Shown here: positions 53,935 to 63,115 of the stretch, piece after piece
Layout: the number at the start of each line of letters is the position of its first letter
Numbering within the stretch: the stretch's first letter is position 1
Source of the DNA: Promethearchaeota archaeon
GTDB lineage: Archaea > Asgardarchaeota > Lokiarchaeia > Sigyniarchaeales > SOKP01
DNA length: 64,000 bases
Direction: 5' to 3'
NCBI GenBank assembly: GCA_008080735.1
Contig: SHMW01000010.1
Coordinates: 1 to 64,000 of the forward strand
Notes under the pieces: generated by a model
Told to the model about the DNA's origin: nothing
Seen by the model: only the letters and a program-made list of their open reading frames with translations
Database searches by the model: none
Made by a program: the position numbers and the translations under genes

Positions 53935-55673
53935 TGAACGCAGGGGATATAATCGGACAAGTGCTAAAGAATAAAGGTGTGGAATTTATTTTTACACTCT
54001 GCGGGGGACATATCGCACCTATTTTGGTGGGTGCTAATAAAAGTGGTATTCGAGTAATTGATGTGCGTCACGAGCCTACCGCGGTTTTTGCTGCAGATGC
54101 AATTTCACGGCTTACTGGGATCCCAGGAGTGGCCGTAGTTACGGCAGGGCCTGGAGTGACTAACTCTGTTACCGCTATTAAAAATGCTCAAATGGCCCAA
54201 TCTCCGCTTATTTTACTGGGAGGTGCTGCCGCGACCATGCTTCAAGGAAAGGGTGCCCTTCAAGATATAGAACAGATTGAATTATATAAATCTATTACTA
54301 AATGGGAAACATCTATAGAGCAAAATTGTGATATCGAGCCTGTTTTGAATGAAGCTTTCGATGTTGCTACGTCGGGCATCCCGGGACCCGTATTTATTGA
54401 ATGCCCTATTGATATATTATATGAGGAGGAATTGGTGCGAGAATGGTACGGACGGCAATCTAAATCGAAGAAATCATCCTCATTCAAACAAAAAATGGTA
54501 AATTGGTACTTGAGACGTCATGTCGATAAATTGTTCGCTTGCTCCATAGATGAGGTGAAATCTAAATCCGACCAAGAGATAATTCCATTTGAAGTCGATC
54601 AAGAACACATAGAGAAAATAGCTTCCCAAATTAATAATGCCAAAAATCCAATCTTGGTATTAGGAGGACAGACCACAAAACGAGTGGAATTAGTTGAGGA
54701 ACTCTCTGTGGGCTTGAAAAAATTTGGTGCCCCAGTTTTTTTGGCAAGTATGTCGAGAGGATTGATGGGAAAGGATCATTCTTCATATTTTCGCCACGGT
54801 CGTTCTAAAGCTCTAAGAAATGCCGATGTTATAGTAATTGTTGGAATGCCTTGCGATTTCCGATTAGGATATGGAAGATCGATTAATAGGAATGCATTTC
54901 ATATCGCAATAAATCGAAGCGAGGAGGATTTAACGAAAAACAAAAAACCAGATTTAGCTATCCAAGCCGATCCCGCTACATTCCTCGTTGAATTGACCAA
55001 ATCGTATTCATTTGATAAGGATAAATGGTCGGAATGGTATGAAATGCTAAACGAATGGGAAAAAGAGGGAAAAGAAAAAATTGAACATTTCGCAAGAGTG
55101 GATACGGATTATTTAAATCCATTAGCATTTTTAAAAGAAATTGAAAACCATATTGGAGAGGATGCAATTATCATAGGGGATGGCGGAGATTTTGTTGCTA
55201 CTACTTCATATATCATTAAACCACCTAAACCGTTATCATGGCTCGACCCTGGTCCTTATGGAACCCTTGGAGTTGGTGCGGGATTTGCGTTGGCCGCTAA
55301 ACTGGTTCATCCCGATTCTGAAGTATGGTTGTTCTGGGGAGATGGTGCTGCAGGATATAGCATCGCTGAGTTCGATACATTTGTTCGCCATGATCTTCCT
55401 ATAATTGCTGTTGTGGGAAATGATGCGGGATGGACTCAAATAGAGCGAGATCAGGTGGAATATTTAAATGATGATGTTGGAACTGTTCTAAGATACACAG
55501 ATTATCATATAGTAGCTGAAGGTTATGGGGGAGAAGGATTACTACTAAAAAATGAGATAAATATCTCTCGGCTGATGGAACAAGCGAAGCTTTTGGTAAA
55601 GAACGGGTCTCCCATACTGATAAATGCTCTCATGGGGAAAACAGATTTCCGAAAAGGGTCCATTTCAATGTAA
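53934..55673 (+). CDS. ThDP-dependent enzyme of the 2-hydroxyacyl-CoA lyase / acetolactate synthase group
   Basis: 579 aa. Pyrimidine domain: [19 protein letters not shown] with the catalytic Glu, and [20 protein letters not shown]. Central domain: [10 protein letters not shown]. Cofactor domain: [18 protein letters not shown] with the GDG-x(n)-N metal motif ending [13 protein letters not shown]. Similarity to HACL/oxalyl-CoA decarboxylase is suggested, and the upstream thioesterase supports an acyl-CoA substrate. It may alternatively make acetolactate; no ilvN-like subunit is adjacent. Confidence 0.88.
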   Translation: MNAGDIIGQVLKNKGVEFIFTLCGGHIAPILVGANKSGIRVIDVRHEPTAVFAADAISRLTGIPGVAVVTAGPGVTNSVTAIKNAQMAQSPLILLGGAAATMLQGKGALQDIEQIELYKSITKWETSIEQNCDIEPVLNEAFDVATSGIPGPVFIECPIDILYEEELVREWYGRQSKSKKSSSFKQKMVNWYLRRHVDKLFACSIDEVKSKSDQEIIPFEVDQEHIEKIASQINNAKNPILVLGGQTTKRVELVEELSVGLKKFGAPVFLASMSRGLMGKDHSSYFRHGRSKALRNADVIVIVGMPCDFRLGYGRSINRNAFHIAINRSEEDLTKNKKPDLAIQADPATFLVELTKSYSFDKDKWSEWYEMLNEWEKEGKEKIEHFARVDTDYLNPLAFLKEIENHIGEDAIIIGDGGDFVATTSYIIKPPKPLSWLDPGPYGTLGVGAGFALAAKLVHPDSEVWLFWGDGAAGYSIAEFDTFVRHDLPIIAVVGNDAGWTQIERDQVEYLNDDVGTVLRYTDYHIVAEGYGGEGLLLKNEINISRLMEQAKLLVKNGSPILINALMGKTDFRKGSISM

Positions 55674-55704
55674 AATACCCAATTACATAATAATTTACTA
55701 CTTG

Positions 55705-56613
55705 TTATTTTATACTCAAATCAAAAAATTCAATTGCGTTTTGTGTCGTTTTTTCGGCTACTTCTTCTTGAGAGACCTCATGAGTATATGCAATAGCTGC
55801 AATTGAATAGCGAACATTTGCAGGTACATTATAAGGACCCCTTTTATAAGGATGTTGATAATAGCTATCAGTTTCAGTGACAAGCGCTTCTATAGGTGAG
55901 CCTTTAGTATTTTCTCTCCAATTTTTATATCCATATGCTGAACTCGGTACAGACAATATAAAACCTTTTTCGGGTAAAGATATACCATACTCCCTCGGGC
56001 CAGAGAAGCAATGAAACATAACTCTATTTGGATCTATTTTATAATCATCCAGAATTTTAAGTATCTCCGTGGTAGCTCCATCTGGCTGATTGAACTTATG
56101 GTTTGAATTTTCTTTATCATATTCATGGGGTGCAGGGTTTCTAACGTGGAGGGTATAGGGCTTACCTATATCTTTAGTTTTTTTGAATATCTTTTCTAAC
56201 TCCTCCACTTGCTTCTTTCGCTTTTCTAATGTCTTTGCATGATGGAAATCCAATCCAACTTCACCGATAGCTAAGTATTTCTCTGGATTTTGTAGTACAT
56301 ATTCTATCCATTCTTCCCATTTTTCATTATATTTATTTCTTGAGGTATAAGTGACGGTTTGTGGAGCCCATCCTATTGTAAAACCGTAATTTTTATCCAC
56401 TTTTTCCATAAAGTCCAGAGTCATCTTCATCGTCTCTAAATCTATAGAACTCGTAACTAGATATAGACCTCCCATCTCGAAATAATCGTTTAGCTGATCT
56501 TCATCTGAAGGTAATTTATCATTTTTTTTCGGTCTTGGAAATGGAAGATGACAATGCGAGTCAATAAAAGGCAAATTCGGTTTTGGTTCGGGAATTTCTA
56601 TATTTTTCGGCAT
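55705..56613 (-). CDS. TatD-family metal-dependent hydrolase
   Basis: 302 aa. Amidohydrolase TIM barrel: FIDSHCHLPFP (metal His pair), YLAIGEVGLDFHHAKT, LHVRNPAPHEYDKE, FHCFSGPREYG, VTETDSYYQHP with the distal Asp. TatD proteins are 3'-5' DNases or related hydrolases. The motif 'DFHHAKT' differs from the common GLDYYW form, so substrate may differ. Convergent with the ThDP gene. Confidence 0.88.
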   Translation of the reverse strand: MPKNIEIPEPKPNLPFIDSHCHLPFPRPKKNDKLPSDEDQLNDYFEMGGLYLVTSSIDLETMKMTLDFMEKVDKNYGFTIGWAPQTVTYTSRNKYNEKWEEWIEYVLQNPEKYLAIGEVGLDFHHAKTLEKRKKQVEELEKIFKKTKDIGKPYTLHVRNPAPHEYDKENSNHKFNQPDGATTEILKILDDYKIDPNRVMFHCFSGPREYGISLPEKGFILSVPSSAYGYKNWRENTKGSPIEALVTETDSYYQHPYKRGPYNVPANVRYSIAAIAYTHEVSQEEVAEKTTQNAIEFFDLSIK

Positions 56614-56793
56614 TATTTTAAGGAATTAAAGCTACATTATATTCTTTTTTACATCATTTTCCCAAGAGAAGCGAAACCTAATTGTAAATCAATTTATAAA
56701 TGTTTTTATTAGAGCAGATTTAAATAGTCAAAACCTTATCAATATCTTGTTGACTTTCTAAGTCAATATATTTGTATTTATCATAATATCGAG

Positions 56794-57051
56794 ATGGTTA
56801 TGAAAGGGTTAAAACAGTTTTATGTGGCTAAATTCAGAGGTAAAATAAAGAAATATATACGAGTGGAGAGTTTTTCAATAGAGGAAGCAATAGAAGATAT
56901 TTTAACACGTGTTCCTCAAAAAGATGAGGGTTATGTAAAAATATACAAGGTTAATTTTATCACGAGCAAAAGCGTGTTAGTAAAGAAAATCTTGATTTTA
57001 TGCGAATTATTTATGCAAAAACAAGAAGAAAAACCCGTTATTCATTATTAA
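56794..57051 (+). CDS. Small basic protein of unknown function
   Basis: 85 aa (or 83 from ATG 56800). FYVAKFRGKIKKYIRVESFS opens with beta-hairpin character, then IEEAIEDILTRVPQKDEGYV and a Lys-rich centre. A ferredoxin-like mini-fold is possible. No family recognised. Next gene in the same direction follows after 63 bp. Confidence 0.6.
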   Translation: MVMKGLKQFYVAKFRGKIKKYIRVESFSIEEAIEDILTRVPQKDEGYVKIYKVNFITSKSVLVKKILILCELFMQKQEEKPVIHY

Positions 57052-57114
57052 ATCAAAATTTATAGCAAATATATAACCACATCTCATTAAAAACCGAATA
57101 GGAGAGGAACTTAT

Positions 57115-57525
57115 ATGGCAGAACAGATTTTACATAAAATAGAAGAATTAAGAAAACTTAAACAAGAAATTGAGCCAAGGATAGAAGAATTGGAAGAAAA
57201 ACGCGATTATGAGATTGTAGAGATAAATAAAAAATACGATAAAAAGATCTCAGATGTGTCAAACGAGGTGGAATCTTTTAAGAAAGACTTAATGGAGAAT
57301 CTATATCAATCGTTTGAACAAGCTGTTATGAATGAATTTGACAGCAAACGAAGTACAAGCGAATATAGTATTACTTCACAAATCAGAGATTACAGAGATT
57401 CTATGAATGAAGTTGATCTTTTCCCAGACGAGCTCATAGAAAGATTGGATAAAATTATTGCTGAAGAAGAACCAATCGAAAATCTTGCTTATGATTTGGA
57501 ATCAATTAAAACTCAGTATTTCTAA
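57115..57525 (+). CDS. Coiled-coil protein (136 aa)
   Basis: GGAGAGG-like AGGAGAGG lies just before the ATG. Residues 5-75 form a near-continuous coiled coil (heptads with L/I/V at a and d, KIEELRKLKQEIEPRIEELE), then an acidic C-terminus. No family recognised. Clear start and ribosome site make it a true gene. Confidence 0.75.
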   Translation: MAEQILHKIEELRKLKQEIEPRIEELEEKRDYEIVEINKKYDKKISDVSNEVESFKKDLMENLYQSFEQAVMNEFDSKRSTSEYSITSQIRDYRDSMNEVDLFPDELIERLDKIIAEEEPIENLAYDLESIKTQYF

Positions 57526-57658
57526 AAAATTTACCCTCCTTTTTAATCTAATTCTTCTGGAGATATAGATAATATATAATCTCCATATCACTCCATTTAA
57601 TAAATAATTTCTATGTTACGTCTATTATAAATTGGTTGTAGATTCATAAGGCATAGAA

Positions 57659-57802
57659 ATGGAGATATTAGAATCGGAAATTGAAATTTATAATTCAAAA
57701 ATGCGTTTATTAAATTGGTTATGGGATGAAATAAAGCTATTTGACTCAGAGCTGAAGAAAAAGATCAATCAAAAAGGACAAAATCTGCCAATTAATCTGT
57801 AA
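57659..57802 (+). CDS. Small helical protein (47 aa)
   Basis: A short ATG frame with AAGG eight to ten bases upstream: MEILESEIEIYNSKMRLLNW, then DEIKLFDSELKKKINQ and a short tail. Amphipathic helix throughout. Same direction as the two genes before it and within 130 bp. No family known; reality is uncertain. Confidence 0.4.
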   Translation: MEILESEIEIYNSKMRLLNWLWDEIKLFDSELKKKINQKGQNLPINL

Positions 57803-57863
57803 AAATGTTTTTCTAAAGTTAAATAAGAAAAAAATGAATTAATTAAGCTAAGAAGTAATAAAA

Positions 57864-58616
57864 TCAAGAAATCTTAGTTGTAATAAAATCAGGAATTATA
57901 TTTCCAAAAAATTCATGCGAAAATATAGTGAAAACTGCCATATCTCCTTTTCGGAACCCACCAATCCAATGTTTTTCCGCTCTCATTAAAACTTCATTGA
58001 TTTTACCTGCCTTGAGTTCATTACCCATACGATCTATGAAATTAAACAACATAGAACTAAAGGATTCAAAACTTTTTTCAGTTATATCGGGCGGTACATC
58101 GCTCGCGATCACTCTATCATTCTTAAGATCGAAAACAATTATACCTTTGATATTTTCATCGCTCGCGGCTTGTTGGAAATAATTTAAAATAAAATCTCTA
58201 TTATTTTGTTTTTTTAGTTTTCCGATTTCAGTAGAGATTTTCTCATATTCCTCCTTAAAATCATTGAACGCAGCCATCTCATCCTTCTGAGCATCAATCG
58301 TCTCTTTTGGATACTTTTGTAAAAATGCCCTGCTTAACCGCTCTGCTATAATTTTATAAATTCGATTATCGATCTCATCAGAAGGATCTGCGGCGACTAT
58401 CGAAAAAATGGGATCTCGTGCTGAATAATAGAAAGTATAGGAATCCATATTAATCGAATCAATACAGCTATTTCCTACCTCCTTCGCGAAATTCTGAATC
58501 GCACTTAGGAAGCACCCAATCAACGAATTATCTGTAAAGGAGTCATTCGGGCTAATCGTAAAGAGAGGCAAGCCGTCTTTGGATATGATTAAATATGATT
58601 TTATCATTTCAAACAA
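57864..58616 (-). CDS. Tandem longin/roadblock-like domain protein
   Basis: 250 aa. Residues 4-115 open IKSYLIISKDGLPLFTISP and end in a helix like a longin domain; a coiled linker (about 118-150) follows; residues 150-250 read IKGIIVFDLKNDRVIASDVP and GGFRKGDMAVFTIFS, a roadblock-like second alpha/beta unit. Such proteins regulate Ras-like GTPases in eukaryotes and are hallmark Asgard proteins. It lies 14 bp downstream of a membrane-anchored gene and is presumably co-transcribed, perhaps anchored to the membrane by it. Confidence 0.68.
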   Translation of the reverse strand: MFEMIKSYLIISKDGLPLFTISPNDSFTDNSLIGCFLSAIQNFAKEVGNSCIDSINMDSYTFYYSARDPIFSIVAADPSDEIDNRIYKIIAERLSRAFLQKYPKETIDAQKDEMAAFNDFKEEYEKISTEIGKLKKQNNRDFILNYFQQAASDENIKGIIVFDLKNDRVIASDVPPDITEKSFESFSSMLFNFIDRMGNELKAGKINEVLMRAEKHWIGGFRKGDMAVFTIFSHEFFGNIIPDFITTKIS

Positions 58617-58630
58617 CTATGGATAATGTT

Positions 58631-59203
58631 TTATTCTTCTTTAATAAAATGAATATCCGTTTTTGTTCCAGTTGGGGTGAATGAGCTGTAATCTATTTCG
58701 ATGGGTGTTGACTCGTCAGCAATCGCAGTGGAGGAGGCGAGAATTAACGCCATAGGACAAATGCCCTTTTGATCTCCAATTATTTCATGGATAGGATTTG
58801 AAAGAGAGCAATCGGGGATGACAATTTGATATTTATCCTCTCCTTTTTCGACAATATGTCCGGTCTTTGTTATTCCGGTCATTTTTAAAATTTCCATCCA
58901 TGTTTCCATCGCTTTTTTGGGATTTTTAGACTCAAAAAGACTCGAGATCTTTGGATCCTCGTCTTTTATAGTTTTCATTGTCTTAACAATTTCGGGAAAC
59001 ACATGGCTTTTATAACCTCTTCCACCAATTAATTCGATCATCGCTTTTTCATATCCGAAGAGCGCAGAATGCAAAGTAGAAAGCACTTTCATCATAAGGG
59101 GATGAGGGAATTGGCTTTTCAACCACACCATAAACACGACAAAGAACACCACAAATGCGATTAAAATCCCCAAAACTGTATAGAACCATATATCTGGTAC
59201 CAT
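58631..59203 (-). CDS. Single-span membrane protein with cytoplasmic domain, partner of longin-like gene
   Basis: 190 aa. A single membrane segment at about 5-28, then a helical region and a compact alpha/beta part with KYQIVIPDCSLSNPIHEIIG and KGICPMALILASSTA, superficially like V4R-type pockets. N-out topology by positive-inside (WLKSQFPH just after the helix). Its gene precedes the tandem longin gene by 14 bp. Function unknown; membrane docking of the longin protein is a reasonable guess. Confidence 0.65.
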   Translation of the reverse strand: MVPDIWFYTVLGILIAFVVFFVVFMVWLKSQFPHPLMMKVLSTLHSALFGYEKAMIELIGGRGYKSHVFPEIVKTMKTIKDEDPKISSLFESKNPKKAMETWMEILKMTGITKTGHIVEKGEDKYQIVIPDCSLSNPIHEIIGDQKGICPMALILASSTAIADESTPIEIDYSSFTPTGTKTDIHFIKEE

Positions 59204-59346
59204 TCTAATCTCCTAATTATTCTATATACCTAATCTAGTTTATATATTCTATTTGTTATAACCAATAAAAAAATTCGAGAATTTATAGTTTAGTTATTTT
59301 TAAGATATATGGAGGCAAAATTCCGATTGATTTAATAATAATTAGT

Positions 59347-60318
59347 GTGATTTATCCTATAAAAAACAGTTTTAAAAAAATGTCAAAAATATCCTCTCTC
59401 CTCAAAAAGAAGTTTGTCCCGGTATATATATGTTTTATTCTAACAATTCTTCTATACGGAATAATTTTCCTCCTTGCGAGATTTCCAAACATTTTATTTG
59501 GGCTTGGTATACCTGAGGAATTCGTAACCCACTTTGTAAAGATTATACCTGGTCCGTTATGGTCTGATATTCTATTATTATATCTGATTCCGTTGGGAGT
59601 TTATATCGGAATGCAATATTTAAGCCCTTATTCTACGCGATTTTATATGAGACTCCATAAATCCTTTTATGTGCTAAGAACAAAGCCCATTTATGGAATT
59701 AATCCAAATGAAGGTCACATTAGCACAGGAAAAATATTCTTACGATTATTGAAAGGAAGTTTCTTAAGTTTTGTGATTGCCACTGGAATAATGCAATTTG
59801 GTCTCACGCCAATATTTCGTCATATTACGGGTGAGCCAGGAACGATAATAACCTTATTTCGTGCAGAAGCAATCTTTTTAGCGACTTTCTTTTTCAGCTT
59901 TTTAATTGTGATAATCTATTTTCCTATTTGGAATCTAGAAGATTCGGGACTAGTTGCTTATAGGAAATTTACAAAGAAACGGAAAAACCCAGATATTGAG
60001 GGAGTAAATCGGATTTTTCGAGATTTCATAGAATATTCTATCAGCTTTTCAACAATTTTAGTATATTTCAATCTTTTCTTTAACACTTTAACTTGGGTTA
60101 TAAATTACGATCCGACTGGAGCATCTCTATTAATTCCTCTTATCTTAATATTTCTCCCGTTCCTGATTCCTGGGTTATATGCAATACCGATGATTCTCTA
60201 TGAGCTGAATTTTGATAAGAATATGAAAAGAATCCATAAACATTTGGAAAAAAAGGAGATTCCCCATATAGCCGTTCCAGATTTTTATGATTTAGTGAAG
60301 AAAGGAGAAAAAAAGTGA
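59347..60318 (+). CDS. Multi-span membrane protein, unknown family
   Basis: 323 aa with a GTG start (ATG at 59380 is an alternative). Six hydrophobic segments: about 25-47, 70-90, 138-158, 172-192, 228-250, 262-285, with polar loops YMRLHKSFYVLRTKP and YRKFTKKRKNPDIEG. Ends in a basic cytoplasmic tail. No family recognised; neither ABC permease nor MFS signatures are present. Downstream convergent with an MFS gene. Confidence 0.6.
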   Translation: MIYPIKNSFKKMSKISSLLKKKFVPVYICFILTILLYGIIFLLARFPNILFGLGIPEEFVTHFVKIIPGPLWSDILLLYLIPLGVYIGMQYLSPYSTRFYMRLHKSFYVLRTKPIYGINPNEGHISTGKIFLRLLKGSFLSFVIATGIMQFGLTPIFRHITGEPGTIITLFRAEAIFLATFFFSFLIVIIYFPIWNLEDSGLVAYRKFTKKRKNPDIEGVNRIFRDFIEYSISFSTILVYFNLFFNTLTWVINYDPTGASLLIPLILIFLPFLIPGLYAIPMILYELNFDKNMKRIHKHLEKKEIPHIAVPDFYDLVKKGEKK

Positions 60319-60385
60319 ATAATTTCATTTTTATTCTTTTTTCTTTTAATTTTTTATTTCTGAGCTATGAACCTTGTTGATGATC

Positions 60386-61696
60386 TCAATCCCTTATCAA
60401 GCTTGAATTCTCAAATGATTCCTCTAATCTCGGTTTTATAAAATGGATTGAACTGAGATAGAAGGGGACTAAACATAGTTCCACGATAATTGATATAATA
60501 AAGGGAGCTGTCAAGTCTATGAAATCAACAGCTAACCCCCCCAACAAGGGTCCCAAAATAAATCCTCCATTTCTTAAAAATTGATATAATCCCATCAATT
60601 TCCCTCGATTTGAGATTGTTATTCTGCTATAGAGATTGAGTATCAGAAGATTACTCAAATTAACTATTGCGGTATCAATAGTAAGTAACATAGAAAAAAG
60701 TATTATATTGTCAACATTTATTATACACCATGTTGTAATAGCCCCTATAATGCTGATCGTTACGATGCCCAGTTTTGGACTTATTTTATCGAGCCCACTG
60801 CCAAGCTTTGGGGCAACGAACATTGCGATAATTCCGCTCGGAATATACGCGAGCATCGCAAATATGGTATTATTAATGATTTTTTCAAGAACATATACAT
60901 TGAGAAAGGGTTTTGCCAAAGAACCATTGATATTACTCATCAATATTACTACACTTAGAAATCCAATCCCAACCAAGATTCCAATATCCGTTTTTTGGGG
61001 TGATTTAGATTTTGCTTCACTATGTGTAGCAGAGATTGCATTAGGATTATTTTCGGAAAATTTAAGAGATTCGTCTACTCGATTCATAAATAAGATTCCC
61101 GCAACAAAATTAGAGAAGCCATATATTAATATGGAAGAATATGTGAAAAAAAGATTCCCTGGCAAGAATTCAATTCCAATACTTAGAATTCCGAAACCGA
61201 GTAATCCCCCAATAAAAAGTCCTTTCCCGACCGCAGAATCTCGTTTTCCATATGCATGTGAACGATGGTCTTTATTAGATTTTTCCGCGATTATTGTATC
61301 GAATGGGATCCAGAAAAAACCTGCAAAAAATCCTATCGAAAACGTACCTACTCCCATATAAATTAATGATTTGAATACTATGGCAAAATATAGTACAAAA
61401 TATGCGAGACCTCGTCCAAATGAGCCCAATAAAATTAAATTCGTCTTAGATTTGACTTTATCGGTTAAAAACCCTGTAAAAAGCGTGCTTATTATTAATC
61501 CTATCGTTTGAACGGAAAAAATCAATCCAATCTGGAATCCGGTAGCACTTAATTCTTGACTTGCATAGATGGGAATAATAAATTCCAGAAAAAAAAAGCC
61601 GAGGCTATTGAATATTACATTGTTTATAACAGATTTAAAATCTTTCGTATATCTATTTTCTTGTGTCTTGGTCTTTGGATGAGTATCTTTCTTCAT
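60386..61696 (-). CDS. MFS transporter
   Basis: 436 aa with twelve hydrophobic segments. FTGFLTDKVKSKTNLILLG is the loop 2-3 signature; loop 8-9 reads GLDKISPKLGIVT; GRGLAYFVLY and GFFAGFFWIPFDTI resemble efflux-type (drug or metabolite) carriers. Unlike the two carriers at 36-39 kb there is no PETKG end. Substrate unknown. Confidence 0.85.
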   Translation of the reverse strand: MKKDTHPKTKTQENRYTKDFKSVINNVIFNSLGFFFLEFIIPIYASQELSATGFQIGLIFSVQTIGLIISTLFTGFLTDKVKSKTNLILLGSFGRGLAYFVLYFAIVFKSLIYMGVGTFSIGFFAGFFWIPFDTIIAEKSNKDHRSHAYGKRDSAVGKGLFIGGLLGFGILSIGIEFLPGNLFFTYSSILIYGFSNFVAGILFMNRVDESLKFSENNPNAISATHSEAKSKSPQKTDIGILVGIGFLSVVILMSNINGSLAKPFLNVYVLEKIINNTIFAMLAYIPSGIIAMFVAPKLGSGLDKISPKLGIVTISIIGAITTWCIINVDNIILFSMLLTIDTAIVNLSNLLILNLYSRITISNRGKLMGLYQFLRNGGFILGPLLGGLAVDFIDLTAPFIISIIVELCLVPFYLSSIHFIKPRLEESFENSSLIRD

Positions 61697-61788
61697 TTTT
61701 ACAGAGCTGCCAGATACCTTTGAAAATATTTCATAGTAAAAATATTTTACAATTGCGTTCTCTAAGGTCTTTTTATTGGAAACTTGAA

Positions 61789-62802
61789 TTAAATTTTTAT
61801 CAAAACTTTGATATCTTGATGAGTTTTTTCCGCTAATTCCTCAAAAAGCTCGGGTGTTCCATCCAGAGGAACAATTCTAGTAATCATAGTTTTCAAATCA
61901 ATATGACCATTTTTTACAAGATTTAAAGCCGTCGAAAACGTATCGTTTATATAACCAAAAACACCTTTCATCGTTACGCTTTTTAGGACCATCGACATAA
62001 ATCCTTTCATTTCGAATGGCTTAGTATGAAGTCCAATCAGTGTTATAATACCTCCCCGTTTGATTAATTTCATCGAATTCATAATTGTATCTGGAATTCC
62101 CACGCAATCAAAAATATAATCTGGACCTATATTTTCTGTCAATCGATTTATTTTTCCCCATTTATCAGGGGGAAACACATTACTCGCCCCAAAATTTAGC
62201 GCTAGTTCTTGTTTTGATTTGACGGGTTCAAGTACACTAATTTGACTCGCTCCCCCAGCATTAAGGACTTGAATTACAAATAGTCCTATACCTCCAGCAC
62301 CTATCACTGTGCATGACTTCCCAATTTTAAATCCTGAATCTTGGACTGCATACAAAGCCACAGCAAGAGGCTCAATTAAAGCGCCTTCTTCTAATGAAAT
62401 ACTATCTGGTAGTCTGAATAACCTTTCCGCTTTAACATTTATAAATTCTGCCATTGCTCCGTTATACGTCGTCCCGAGTGCGCTTGACCAACGACATAAG
62501 TTTTCTTGACTATGAGCACACCAATAACATTGGTCACAAGGAAGAGCTGGGTTAGCGGTCACCTTGTCCCCTCTCTTCCATCCTTTCACCTCCTCACCCA
62601 TTTCCACAATTTCCCCCGAGAATTCATGCCCGATAACTATCCCGGGAGTTTCCAAGACGCCGGTTTTAAACGATTCCACATCAGAGCCACAGATTCCGCA
62701 ATATTGTACTTTTATTAGGACCTCATCCTTCTGTATAGTAGGTTGTGGCAAATCATCCTTAACGACGAGATTATGTTTACCCTCAAAAAATACCCCTTTC
62801 AT
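61789..62802 (-). CDS. Zinc-dependent alcohol dehydrogenase (sorbitol/butanediol dehydrogenase type)
   Basis: 337 aa from ATG 62802, which starts MKGVFFEGKHNLVVKDD as homologues do; ATG 62859 would add 19 residues. QYCGICGSDVESF and GHEFSGEIVEMGEE give the catalytic zinc site; CDQCYWCAHSQENLC holds the four structural-zinc Cys; TVIGAGGIGLFVIQVLNAGG is the NAD(P) loop. It oxidises a polyol or secondary alcohol. Complete and typical. Confidence 0.92.
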   Translation of the reverse strand: MKGVFFEGKHNLVVKDDLPQPTIQKDEVLIKVQYCGICGSDVESFKTGVLETPGIVIGHEFSGEIVEMGEEVKGWKRGDKVTANPALPCDQCYWCAHSQENLCRWSSALGTTYNGAMAEFINVKAERLFRLPDSISLEEGALIEPLAVALYAVQDSGFKIGKSCTVIGAGGIGLFVIQVLNAGGASQISVLEPVKSKQELALNFGASNVFPPDKWGKINRLTENIGPDYIFDCVGIPDTIMNSMKLIKRGGIITLIGLHTKPFEMKGFMSMVLKSVTMKGVFGYINDTFSTALNLVKNGHIDLKTMITRIVPLDGTPELFEELAEKTHQDIKVLIKI

Positions 62803-63115
62803 ATGCACTTTTCCATCCAAATCTAATTTATAATTAATTAATTGTAAACTTTTATCCATATATAATTAATCCGATTAACCTAGAATTTTCTTACAGAAAG
62901 TTTATATTCGTGAAAGTCTGCTTTCATGATTAAAGGTATATATTGGAATATTGTTGAGGTGATATTTCTAATTATTCAATATCAAGAAATTAAAAAAATT
63001 CTTATATTGTTTTTTTATGTTTTTTCTACCACCAATTTTTTTTTAATTTGTATCACTTAATCTATTAATCAGAGCTAAAAATATCGAGAGGATTTTAGTA
63101 TTCCACTGACGAGAA

